Part shown: positions 23,898 through 31,970 of the stretch, piece after piece
Layout of the letters: each line of letters starts with the position of its first letter
Numbering within the stretch: position 1 is the first letter of the stretch
NCBI GenBank assembly: GCA_963668615.2
Contig: CAXXCL010000004.1
Span: 1 to 64,000, forward strand
Direction: 5' to 3'
Source of the DNA: JAAYPI01 sp963668615
GTDB lineage: Bacteria > Bacteroidota > Bacteroidia > Bacteroidales > Paludibacteraceae
DNA length: 64,000 bases
The notes under the pieces: model-generated
Told to the model about the DNA's origin: nothing
The model's input: only the letters and a program-made list of their open reading frames with translations
Databases searched by the model: none
Translations under genes and position numbers: made by a program

Positions 23898-26582
23898 ATG
23901 AAAAAACATTACTTTTCGGGAATTGCAATTCTCCTATTGCTCTTTTGTTGTCTTTTTTCTATACAAACTAAAGCTGACGTATATAAAAGAGTCATCTTGC
24001 AATCTTTTTGGTGGGACTATTGGAATTCTAATTATCCAAATAGCTACGCAAACTACTTGACAGAATTAGCACCAAGATTAAAGGAATTAGACATCAATGC
24101 TGTGTGGATTCCTCCTTCCGTAAAAAACACAGGCACAAATTCAGTTGGGTATTCACCCTTCGACCATTATGATTTGGGAGATAAATACCAAAAGGGAGCT
24201 AACACCACTCGGTTCGGTACAAAAGATGAACTTCTACGGATGATAGCCGTTATGCATGCCAATGGAATTGAAGTCATTCAAGACATCGTACTTAACCATG
24301 TTGATGGAGCAGGCTCTGAAGTGAATGGAAATGGAGGAAGTGACCCCGAGGCTTGGGACGGCACATGGAAAAATTTCCGTTACGTTTCGTATGCAACGCC
24401 TATCGGCGATGGATCGGAGAATGATTATTGGAACAGAAGTGGAAGGTGGTCTAAAAATTGGAAGAATTTTCATGCAAATCCCGGACACCTTTGTAACGAT
24501 GGAAACATTTGTTCCAGTTGGTGGGGTCCTGATATTTGTTATTATGAAGGAGCTTATGGCGAAAGCTCAAATGTAGTTGGATACAACCCTACACAATCCT
24601 CGAACTATATGAGAAATGAAGCTCGCAATTGGATTATGTGGCTAAAAAAACAAACAGCGGTAGACGGGTTTAGATGGGATGCTGTTAAACATTTTCCGGT
24701 ATGGGCTCAACAAGATTTTTCTTATAACGCAAAATATAACCTTCCTGATTGGTGTAAAGGCGGAGAAACCATGCTGAATGCAGGAGAATATGTGGGAAGT
24801 AAGGATGAAATGGATAATTATTGTTCATCTGTTCAATATGCCAATGGGGGAAGCGAATTTATGATGGGCACATTTGACTTTTCATTGCGTAGTGGCATAA
24901 AAAGTATTATAGATGGCGGTGGCTATGGTGATATTGGAAGTATGCCGGGGACACAACAAAACTTGCGTTATTGTAATTATACAAATGATAAAGTTCATCG
25001 TTCTGTCAATTTTGTTAATAGCCACGACACTTTTCGTCCAACCTTTGATGATAATGGCAACTATAACGGATGGGATACTTCTAATGAAACCGGAGGACAT
25101 ATTGACCCGTTCGATTCAAGATTAGGAATAGCCTACGCGGCAATTATGGCGTTAGACGGTAATCCATGCGTATTTATGGAAGATTTGTTTAACTTAAGTG
25201 ACAACAATCGATATACCCATGACCCCAAAGACCCTGAACAATTACCGGTAAGAGAAAAAATAAAAAATCTGATATGGTGCCACCAAAATCTTGACTTCAA
25301 ATACGGTGACTACAAAGTACGCTGGCAATCCGCCGATTTATTGGTAATTGAACGCTCAGGTAAAGCCATTATTGCAATTACAGACAATGGAAGTACAGAT
25401 CAGGAAGAATGGATTGATACTGATTTTAGAAATGCCAGCCTAAAGGATTATTCGGGAGGAACGTCCGGTACAAGAACAGCATATAGTGATGGTCGATTTC
25501 TTGTAAAAGTAACAAATACAGGAACCGGACTTGGTTATGCCGTCTGGGGACCAGAAACGGTCACTGGTACTTATGAGCCTTATCGAGATAAATCGACAAC
25601 ACAAGAATGGGAAATGGCAGATGACCTTGGAGATAGCCATTGTGAATCTCTAGGACAAGGAGGTGCACTTCCTACAACAACCAACCAACGCATCTGTGGA
25701 AAAATTTATGTTGAAAAAGACAAAACGGTTTCTTTTTATCTGCATCCGGCAAAAGAAGGCTATGATATTACCATAGCTCTTTATGACTTGTATGGCAATC
25801 TACTAACTAAGAAAAACGGAACTGCTGATATTACGGATGAATGGGTAGCAACATATACTGGTTGGGTTACCATCAAAATATGGAACACTGTTTCGAATAA
25901 TATTGCTCAAAAATGTTGGGTTAGAGCCACTTACTATGCCCCAGCCACCGTAACAAACGTAAACACAGATGCTCCCGATACTCGCGTTAGCATTTGGACT
26001 GCAAATGCAGGGACAAGTGATTGGAATAACTGCAAAAATTGGGAACAAGGGAAAATTCCGTTATCCGGAGCTACCGTTATAATTCCGGACAATGCTCCCC
26101 TTCCACCAATAGTTTCAAGCGATGTAACTCTTGCAAAATTAGTCATCGAAAAAGGAAAAGGATCAAGTTCTTCTCCGGATATTGCTGTAATAGGATCATT
26201 AACAGTTTCTGATGTTCAATCGCTCAATGGAGAAACCTATATTTGTGGTGATGGCAGTATATCTCTTGGAACACAAACAGGATCATTTGGAAATTGTGAA
26301 GGAACAAATATCAACGAATTCTTATTCAGAAAAGGAATACAAGTTTTCCCAAATCCTGTAACACACAATTGTGAAGTGACCTTCTATGCATCTCAAAAAG
26401 GAATAACTACCATTGAACTCTTCGACGCTTTGGGAAGAAAAGTAATCAGCCAAGAACAACTCATTGATGATTTAGGAGAAAATAGCACATTGCTATCAAT
26501 GGAAAAGATTAACAAAGGAACTTACTTCTGCAAAATAAAAATGCCAAATGCAATAGAAACAATAAGCATCATCAAAAAATAG
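23898..26582 (+). CDS. Secreted GH13 alpha-amylase with type IX sorting domain
   Basis: An 894-residue exported glycoside hydrolase. A signal peptide covers about 1-26 (hydrophobic, ending TKADVYK). The GH13 barrel holds the nucleophile Asp261 (GFRWDAVKH), acid/base Glu297 (NAGEYVGS) and third carboxylate Asp377 (VNSHDTF), plus the calcium-region motif DIVLNHVDGAG. A beta-rich domain follows (to about 550), then a prepeptidase-like beta-sandwich (about 555-690), a DWNNCKNWEQGKIP module (about 710-800), and a C-terminal FPNP-type T9SS type A sorting domain (817-894) ending ISIIKK. It should hydrolyse alpha-1,4-glucans outside the cell. No SusC/SusD genes adjoin it. Confidence 0.93.
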   Translation: MKKHYFSGIAILLLLFCCLFSIQTKADVYKRVILQSFWWDYWNSNYPNSYANYLTELAPRLKELDINAVWIPPSVKNTGTNSVGYSPFDHYDLGDKYQKGANTTRFGTKDELLRMIAVMHANGIEVIQDIVLNHVDGAGSEVNGNGGSDPEAWDGTWKNFRYVSYATPIGDGSENDYWNRSGRWSKNWKNFHANPGHLCNDGNICSSWWGPDICYYEGAYGESSNVVGYNPTQSSNYMRNEARNWIMWLKKQTAVDGFRWDAVKHFPVWAQQDFSYNAKYNLPDWCKGGETMLNAGEYVGSKDEMDNYCSSVQYANGGSEFMMGTFDFSLRSGIKSIIDGGGYGDIGSMPGTQQNLRYCNYTNDKVHRSVNFVNSHDTFRPTFDDNGNYNGWDTSNETGGHIDPFDSRLGIAYAAIMALDGNPCVFMEDLFNLSDNNRYTHDPKDPEQLPVREKIKNLIWCHQNLDFKYGDYKVRWQSADLLVIERSGKAIIAITDNGSTDQEEWIDTDFRNASLKDYSGGTSGTRTAYSDGRFLVKVTNTGTGLGYAVWGPETVTGTYEPYRDKSTTQEWEMADDLGDSHCESLGQGGALPTTTNQRICGKIYVEKDKTVSFYLHPAKEGYDITIALYDLYGNLLTKKNGTADITDEWVATYTGWVTIKIWNTVSNNIAQKCWVRATYYAPATVTNVNTDAPDTRVSIWTANAGTSDWNNCKNWEQGKIPLSGATVIIPDNAPLPPIVSSDVTLAKLVIEKGKGSSSSPDIAVIGSLTVSDVQSLNGETYICGDGSISLGTQTGSFGNCEGTNINEFLFRKGIQVFPNPVTHNCEVTFYASQKGITTIELFDALGRKVISQEQLIDDLGENSTLLSMEKINKGTYFCKIKMPNAIETISIIKK

Positions 26583-26596
26583 ATTTTCTTTTTAAC

Positions 26597-26633
26597 ATAA
26601 AAAAGGTTGCAAAAAAATTGCAACCTTTTTTAT
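26597..26633. terminator. Bidirectional terminator between amylase and Wzz-like gene
   Basis: A perfect 16-bp inverted repeat (26597-26612 with 26618-26633; core AAGGTTGCAA) with a 5-nt A loop, flanked by A and T runs. It sits between converging genes and can end transcription from both strands. Confidence 0.92.
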
Positions 26634-26647
26634 GAAATTATTAGAAA

Positions 26648-27604
26648 TTAGCTATTTAAAAAATCTACAATTCTTTTTTTATTACGATAAATTAACGCAG
26701 TAATAAAGCCCAATACATAAAATGCCAAACCAAAATATACTAACAACTTTATTTTACCATTGTTAGCTGGTCCCACATAAAAATCTGACACGACAGTAAA
26801 CACTCCTTGTTTAATTGTTAAATCACTTTTCACCTTTTCGATTTGATCCGTCAAAGCAAGAATATTTTCATGATACAACTGAGTTTTATTATCCCCGACA
26901 AGCAGCCCCCCTTCCATTTGAATACTATTAATCTTTTTATTAGCTTGAAAATACTCCAATCTCTCCAGACTGTCGATAGCTAACAATTCCTTTTCCATTG
27001 TTTTCTTTTGCATTTTCAACTGTTCAATGCGAGATCCATTCAATTGCTGAAAGTAATCATTTTTAGAGAGATACTTCACTAATGCATTCCTCAAAATAGG
27101 AAACGTCCTTTTATTTCTTGTTTTAACTGAAATACATAGTCTATCGGAAACCGGCTTTTTATTAGCATACTTTCCATAGAAATCAATAACATTGTATAAT
27201 TTTTCATCATCCGATGAATAGATAAAATAAGGTTTTATGCCAACGATATCTTTCCCTACGTTTCTTTTAATTTCTAGTACTTTCGACAATAAAGCATTAT
27301 AATCATCAGGATTAATTTTTGTATTCAGTGCTTTAACTGCCAATGCCACATCTGCACTTTTTGCCACATTATTTTGCAATATAATTGTGCCCTCATAAAC
27401 ACTTTTTCCGCTTTGAGAAAAATAAAAGGAAATACCACATCCTATTAATACTGAAGCAAAAATAATCTTCCAATTTTTAAAGGAAAATTTTAATATCCAC
27501 AACAATCCTTTAAAGAAGGACTTAATACAAAAACCTAACCAATTAAAAAACATTCTGAACAGATCAAGTAAATCTAATTCTCTCTTTTCATTTTCTGAAT
27601 TCAT
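26648..27604 (-). CDS. Wzz-like chain-length determinant family protein
   Basis: A 318-residue inner-membrane protein with one hydrophobic segment at about 48-68 and another at about 287-307, and a mostly helical periplasmic part between, with coiled-coil character near 195-265 (IEQLKMQKKTMEKELLAI). This is the Wzz/polysaccharide copolymerase layout and would suit control of surface polysaccharide length. There is no kinase domain. A promoter element lies just upstream (27656-27663), so it can be expressed apart from the rhomboid gene. The nearest polysaccharide genes are 10 kb away, so the target polymer is unknown. Confidence 0.78.
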   Translation of the reverse strand: MNSENEKRELDLLDLFRMFFNWLGFCIKSFFKGLLWILKFSFKNWKIIFASVLIGCGISFYFSQSGKSVYEGTIILQNNVAKSADVALAVKALNTKINPDDYNALLSKVLEIKRNVGKDIVGIKPYFIYSSDDEKLYNVIDFYGKYANKKPVSDRLCISVKTRNKRTFPILRNALVKYLSKNDYFQQLNGSRIEQLKMQKKTMEKELLAIDSLERLEYFQANKKINSIQMEGGLLVGDNKTQLYHENILALTDQIEKVKSDLTIKQGVFTVVSDFYVGPANNGKIKLLVYFGLAFYVLGFITALIYRNKKRIVDFLNS

Positions 27605-27655
27605 AATAAATTTTTAGTTTTATAGTTTGATGTTTTGGTCAAAAATCACCAACCG

Positions 27656-27663
27656 CAAAGTTA
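27656..27663 (-). promoter_or_regulatory. -7 promoter element of the Wzz-like gene
   Basis: On the minus strand this reads TAACTTTG (TAnnTTTG). It ends immediately after the rhomboid stop codon and about 50 nt before the Wzz-like ATG. No matching TTG seen. Confidence 0.5.
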
Positions 27664-27664
27664 A

Positions 27665-28357
27665 TTAATTATTTGTTATAACATCATCACCCGAATCTTT
27701 TTCATTCTTTTCCGGTGCTTGCCAATCGAAATCGACATCCTTTTCTTCTTCTGTTTCCTCTATGTCTTGCTTAGGCTCTATTATCTTATAGTATATGGAC
27801 AGTAAAAATCCCGAAATTGCTCCGGAGAGGTGGCCTTCCCAAGATATTGTTTTGTCAGGAGTGAGAGGAGTCATGTACCAAATCATACCTCCATATAAAA
27901 ATGCAACTATTAAAGATGTTGCTATTAGGGGCTTATCCATACGAAAGAAACCACTAAAAAATAAAAAGAAAGCCATTCCATAAATAACAGCACTTGCTCC
28001 TATATGCCAATTTGGTCTGCCTATGAACCATAAAAGGATTCCGGATATTATCCAAATTAATGAAAATACAGGCAAAGCTATTTTTCTATAATTTGAGAAT
28101 AGTAAAACCGACAATAGAAAAAAAGAAATGGAATTTACTAAGATATGAATTACATCGACATGAATAAGTGGCATGGTAAGGATACCTATTAATCCTTTTA
28201 TGGTAAGTGGGTATATACCGAATGTATGGAAGTCATACCCGAATATTTTCTCGATAAGGAAAACAAACCAAAAACAGAATAAAAAAAATAGAGGAAAGAC
28301 GAGCGAATGATACATCAGTCGCTTGTTTGTGTCCATATCATTTCTAAAAAGGAGCAT
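27665..28357 (-). CDS. Rhomboid-family intramembrane serine protease
   Basis: A 230-residue polytopic membrane protease with about six helices. The catalytic dyad is visible: Ser122 in HIGASAVIYG and His176 in WEGHLSGAISG, with the conserved HxxxN motif at His71/Asn75 (HILVN) on an earlier helix. The C-terminal 40 residues are an acidic cytoplasmic tail (EETEEEKDVDF). ATG 28357 is taken as the start; Met8 (28336) is also possible. It is 5 nt after the glucosaminidase gene. Substrate unknown. Confidence 0.9.
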   Translation of the reverse strand: MLLFRNDMDTNKRLMYHSLVFPLFFLFCFWFVFLIEKIFGYDFHTFGIYPLTIKGLIGILTMPLIHVDVIHILVNSISFFLLSVLLFSNYRKIALPVFSLIWIISGILLWFIGRPNWHIGASAVIYGMAFFLFFSGFFRMDKPLIATSLIVAFLYGGMIWYMTPLTPDKTISWEGHLSGAISGFLLSIYYKIIEPKQDIEETEEEKDVDFDWQAPEKNEKDSGDDVITNN

Positions 28358-28362
28358 TGAAA

Positions 28363-29268
28363 TTACTTTAAGTATAATTTCTGACCAACATGAGGTTTCT
28401 CATCATACTCCATATCATTGAGGTCGTAGAGAGAACGCAACTTAATTCCATACTTTTGAGAAATAGAGTGCATAGACTCTCCCGCTTCTACGTAATGTAA
28501 GGAATTATACTCTTTTAGTTTTGTTTTCTTTGCTTGCAGATATACAATATCCCCTTGCTTCAGAGGTCTACTTTTATCAACATCGTTCCAAGAAAGCAGA
28601 CGACGAAAAGAAACAGAAAATTCCTTTGAAATAGACTTATAAGTATCCGTCGCATTGGCAGTGACAAAACGCAATCCATAAATATTTTTTTCTACAATTC
28701 TACTTCGATTATTAATATCTTTTGAACTACTCGAAATCAAACCAGCCGAATATTTTTTTTTATCAAATTGGGTCAATCCATTTTCTTCAATTAGACTAAT
28801 CAACCTATTAGCATAATTTGGATCTGTTGCATAACCAGCCTTTTGAAGACCCTCCGCCCAACCTTTGTAATCAGTACTTTTCAATTGAAATAGAAAAGCA
28901 TAACGACTACGAGTTTGCAAAAAAACAGAATGGTCCTCGTAGGACTCTTCCGGCGTACTGTACTTTCTAAAACATTCATTCTCCTCATCATCATTCTGAA
29001 TAATATATTCACCTGTCCAATCATGACACTTTATTCCGAAATGATTATTCGCTTCCTTTGCTAAACGACCCTGTCCAACTCCCGATTCCAAAATACCTTG
29101 GGCTAAAGTTATACTTGCCGGAATACCATATTGCTCCATCTTTTGGACGGCAATATTGCTAAATCGATTTACATATGCTTCGTAGGCAGGATTTTTATAT
29201 TGTTGAGAAAAAACCCCCATACCAAAGATGAAAAAAAACAAAACTGAAACAAGGCGAAACAACTTCAT
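28363..29268 (-). CDS. Secreted glucosaminidase (GH73) with LysM repeats
   Basis: A 301-residue exported murein hydrolase. The signal peptide is about 1-21 (LFRLVSVLFFFIFGMGVFSQ). The GH73/FlgJ-like catalytic domain spans about 30-165, with the predicted catalytic glutamate Glu61 in AQGILESGVGQG and the conserved NNHFGIKC. Two LysM-like peptidoglycan-binding repeats occupy about 195-250 and 256-301 (HYVEAGESMHSISQKYGI). It probably cleaves between N-acetylglucosamine and N-acetylmuramic acid during growth. It is the first gene of a minus-strand set with the rhomboid. Confidence 0.9.
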   Translation of the reverse strand: MKLFRLVSVLFFFIFGMGVFSQQYKNPAYEAYVNRFSNIAVQKMEQYGIPASITLAQGILESGVGQGRLAKEANNHFGIKCHDWTGEYIIQNDDEENECFRKYSTPEESYEDHSVFLQTRSRYAFLFQLKSTDYKGWAEGLQKAGYATDPNYANRLISLIEENGLTQFDKKKYSAGLISSSSKDINNRSRIVEKNIYGLRFVTANATDTYKSISKEFSVSFRRLLSWNDVDKSRPLKQGDIVYLQAKKTKLKEYNSLHYVEAGESMHSISQKYGIKLRSLYDLNDMEYDEKPHVGQKLYLK

Positions 29269-29361
29269 TTGTGTAAAAAATTATATAAAACAATACTATT
29301 TACAATACTTCTACCTCTGAAAATCAAATAGAACTCTACATACATTTCACATAGTATCTTA

Positions 29362-29369
29362 CAAAAGTA
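29362..29369 (-). promoter_or_regulatory. -7 promoter element of the glucosaminidase gene
   Basis: On the minus strand TACTTTTG (TAnnTTTG), about 93 nt upstream of the ATG at 29268, giving a leader of about 85-90 nt. It faces away from the cdd promoter in the same 186-nt gap. Confidence 0.5.
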
Positions 29370-29398
29370 AGAATTCAAAATAATTAGACGAAATTTAA

Positions 29399-29429
29399 TT
29401 GCTTTTTTAGGCATTTTTTTTTACATTTG
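29399..29429 (+). promoter_or_regulatory. Promoter of cdd
   Basis: TTG at 29399-29401 and TACATTTG at 29422-29429, spacer 20 nt, fit the Bacteroidota -33/-7 consensus well. The leader to ATG 29455 is about 20 nt. Confidence 0.65.
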
Positions 29430-29454
29430 TGAAAATCAGGAACATAAATTCGTC

Positions 29455-29937
29455 ATGAGAAATTTGGAGATTAAAACTAAAATAGAGGTTTATCAATACA
29501 ACGAATTGAGTGGTAAGCAAAAAAAGTTGGTAGACAAAGCAAAGGAAACTACGAAGAATGCGTATTGTCCTTATTCAAAATTCAGTGTAGGTGTTGCTGT
29601 TATGCTTGCAAACGACGAAATTATTGTAGGCACAAACCAAGAAAATGCGGCTTACCCATCTGGCATTTGTGCTGAACGCACGGCCATGTTTTATGCCAAT
29701 TCTCAGTTTCCACATATTGCTCCGACAAGCATGGCTATTGCTGCTTTTCACGATGGAGATTTTAAGGAAGAAGCGATTTCTCCATGCGGTTCTTGTAGAC
29801 AAGTACTACTCGAAACTGAAATACGATTTAATAAGGACATTGAAATAATCCTATATGGAAAAAAAGAGATTTTAATCATTAAAAGTATCAAAGACCTTCT
29901 TCCACTCTCTTTTGTGGCGAAAAGTCTGATAACATAA
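29455..29937 (+). CDS. cdd: Cytidine deaminase
   Basis: Pyrimidine salvage enzyme deaminating cytidine and deoxycytidine to the uridine forms. It has 160 residues, slightly longer than the usual 130-140 because of an N-terminal extension (about 1-24). The zinc site is complete: Cys72-Ala-Glu74 in SGICAERTAMF, and Cys111/Cys114 in SPCGSCRQVL. NQENAAYPSG forms the substrate pocket. The START-like gene follows 14 nt later, so the two probably share the promoter at 29399. Confidence 0.94.
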   Translation: MRNLEIKTKIEVYQYNELSGKQKKLVDKAKETTKNAYCPYSKFSVGVAVMLANDEIIVGTNQENAAYPSGICAERTAMFYANSQFPHIAPTSMAIAAFHDGDFKEEAISPCGSCRQVLLETEIRFNKDIEIILYGKKEILIIKSIKDLLPLSFVAKSLIT

Positions 29938-29951
29938 CACGAAGTGTTTTT

Positions 29952-30341
29952 ATGATAAAAGAAAAATTTACTGTCGAATATATTTTACGAAGCAACACTT
30001 CTCAGGTTCAAATATGGAAATATTTAAGTTCTCCGGAAGGGTTGAGTTCTTGGTTTGCTGACGATGTTACTGTTGACAAAAATACATACAGATTTTGTTG
30101 GAAAGAGCACGTACAAGAAGCAAAATTGATTAGTATAGATGATTACAGATTTTGTATACGTTTCGAATGGTTAGAAGAAGAATATGACAACACTTATTTC
30201 CAATTTGACCTTAAAAAGGACGATATAACACAAGACATATCATTAATTATTACAGATTTCGCCTCTGAGACAGAAAAAGAAGATCTCATAAACCTTTGGG
30301 ACACTCAAATAGAGGTGTTACGGAGAATAACAGGGACGTAA
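29952..30341 (+). CDS. START-like domain protein
   Basis: A 129-residue protein with the helix-grip (START/AHSA1-like) pattern: KFTVEYILRSNTSQVQIW, LSSPEGLSSWFADDV, then beta strands with paired aromatic residues, and a long C-terminal helix (LINLWDTQIEVLRRIT). Proteins of this fold hold hydrophobic ligands. Bacteroidales carry a conserved copy before an LptF/G-type permease, as here. The ligand is unknown, and any link to lipid export is inference from position. Confidence 0.83.
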   Translation: MIKEKFTVEYILRSNTSQVQIWKYLSSPEGLSSWFADDVTVDKNTYRFCWKEHVQEAKLISIDDYRFCIRFEWLEEEYDNTYFQFDLKKDDITQDISLIITDFASETEKEDLINLWDTQIEVLRRITGT

Positions 30342-30371
30342 AAGTGTCTTTACTTTTATCTTTTATCTTTT
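30339..30371 (+). terminator. Weak possible terminator after the START-like gene
   Basis: A 7-bp AT-rich stem (30339-30345 TAAAAGT with 30352-30358) with a 6-nt loop, followed by T-rich sequence. It overlaps the stop codon. The stem is weak, so this may only slow polymerase. Confidence 0.3.
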
Positions 30372-30417
30372 CAATGCAATTTGTTAACTTCTAATCTGCT
30401 AAAAATCCATTTTTTTG

Positions 30418-30470
30418 CGTTAATTTTGCACATCTTTTTTTACAGATAAAACTTGATAGTAAAATTAACG
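30418..30470. repeat. 10-bp inverted repeat around the lptG-type start region
   Basis: CGTTAATTTT (30418-30427) and its exact complement AAAATTAACG (30461-30470) are separated by 33 nt. The left arm overlaps the -7 element and the right arm lies in the leader, so a dimeric regulator could bind or the leader could fold back. AT-richness makes chance possible. Confidence 0.4.
30421..30428 (+). promoter_or_regulatory. -7 promoter element before the LptF/G-type permease
   Basis: TAATTTTG (TAnnTTTG), about 55 nt before ATG 30484. No well-spaced TTG. It overlaps an inverted-repeat arm. Confidence 0.5.
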
Positions 30471-30483
30471 TCTATTTCTTTCC

Positions 30484-31968
30484 ATGCTTAAAATAAAAAA
30501 AATACACTCATACATAATAAAAAACTTCCTTCGCGTTTTTTCTCTCACTTTCGGCGGAAGTTTATTTGTTCTACTACTTCAATTTCTTTTTCAATATGTA
30601 GATGCACTTGTTGGTAAAGGCATAGAAACAATTGTTTTTGCAAAACTGTTATTTTATGCTTCATTAACTCTTATTCCATTGGCATTGCCTTTGGCTATAC
30701 TACTAGGATCCTTGATGACATTTGGAAATCTTGGCGAAAGATTGGAATTATTATCGATGAAAGCGGCAGGAATCTCCTTGTGGAAAATCATGCGACCCCT
30801 TATCATTTTAGTTACTTGCATATCAATTGCAGGATTTTACTTTTCCAACAATATTTTGCCTAAGACGCAGGTTAAAATGTGGACTTTAATGTTCTCTATT
30901 CGGGAAAAAACGCCTGAATTAGATATTCCCGAAGGAGTTTTTTACAATCAAATACCTGGCAGAAATTTATACGTACAAAAAAAAGATCAAAAACACAATT
31001 TGCTCAAGGGAATTGTCATATATGACTTTTCAAATGGTTTTTCGAACACAAGCATTATTGCAGCAGATTCGGGGAAAATCCGTTTTTCTGAAGATAAAAA
31101 CTTTTTGTTGTTGACACTATACCAGGGAGAAACTTTTGAAAACTTGAAAACGAAATCAACCGATTCAGATGCCGGGAATAAAAGAGTAATACCCTACCGC
31201 AGAGAAACTTTCAGACAAAAAGAAATATTGATTGATTTCAATGCAAATTTCAATTTACTTAGTTCGGATTTTTTAAAAAATCAGTATGTAAGTAAAAATG
31301 CTGCTGAATTGCAAGAAAGTATAGACTCGCTTACAACCAAAATGAACAATCAAAAAATGAAATATAGTAGCGATTTCTTGAGAGTAAAATATTTCAATTC
31401 TTATAATGGTTCCGGGCCTGCGTTTTCCATTAATGATTCCGTAAAGGTTGCTGATTTCAATATAGACTCCAAGTTTTACTCTCTAAAACAACCTGAAATG
31501 CAGCAAACTACTAACGTCGCACTTAATCGTGCCAATATTATAAAAAATGATTTATCATTTAACGAATCAATTGTAGATGCACAAGAATTTGAAATACGCA
31601 GACACGGCATTGAATGGTATAAAAAGTTCACGCTTTCATTTGCCTGTATAATATTCTTTTTTATAGGAGCTCCATTAGGTGCTATTATACGCAAAGGAGG
31701 AATGGGTTTACCGGTTGTAATTTCCACCATACTGTTTATCATTTATTATATTTTTGAAAATACAGGTTATAAAATGGCTCGCGAAGGCGTTTGGCCGGTT
31801 GGTTTAGGTATGTGGTTAAGTTCAATGGTATTGCTTCCGCTCGGAGTTTTCCTCACTTACAAAGCGGTAACGGATTCTGTTATTATGTCGACAGACATTT
31901 ATATAAAGACTTTACAAAAAATCTTCAAAAAAGATTTTCTATTTCCCAAGAAAAATAAAAACGAGTAA
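30484..31968 (+). CDS. LptF/LptG-family LPS export permease
   Basis: A 494-residue YjgP/YjgQ permease, expected to work with the LptB ATPase to lift LPS from the inner membrane to the periplasmic bridge. Three membrane helices at about 15-125 (FGGSLFVLLLQFLFQYVDAL, ALPLAILLGSLMTFGNLGE) and three at about 380-460 flank a periplasmic beta-jellyroll insert. The NLGERLELLSMKAAG coupling helix is clear. At 494 residues it is longer than E. coli LptF/G (about 360), the extra length being in the periplasmic part (about 255-380), as in other Bacteroidota. ribBA starts 2 nt after the stop. LptF versus LptG identity is not resolved. Confidence 0.9.
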   Translation: MLKIKKIHSYIIKNFLRVFSLTFGGSLFVLLLQFLFQYVDALVGKGIETIVFAKLLFYASLTLIPLALPLAILLGSLMTFGNLGERLELLSMKAAGISLWKIMRPLIILVTCISIAGFYFSNNILPKTQVKMWTLMFSIREKTPELDIPEGVFYNQIPGRNLYVQKKDQKHNLLKGIVIYDFSNGFSNTSIIAADSGKIRFSEDKNFLLLTLYQGETFENLKTKSTDSDAGNKRVIPYRRETFRQKEILIDFNANFNLLSSDFLKNQYVSKNAAELQESIDSLTTKMNNQKMKYSSDFLRVKYFNSYNGSGPAFSINDSVKVADFNIDSKFYSLKQPEMQQTTNVALNRANIIKNDLSFNESIVDAQEFEIRRHGIEWYKKFTLSFACIIFFFIGAPLGAIIRKGGMGLPVVISTILFIIYYIFENTGYKMAREGVWPVGLGMWLSSMVLLPLGVFLTYKAVTDSVIMSTDIYIKTLQKIFKKDFLFPKKNKNE

Positions 31969-31970
31969 AT

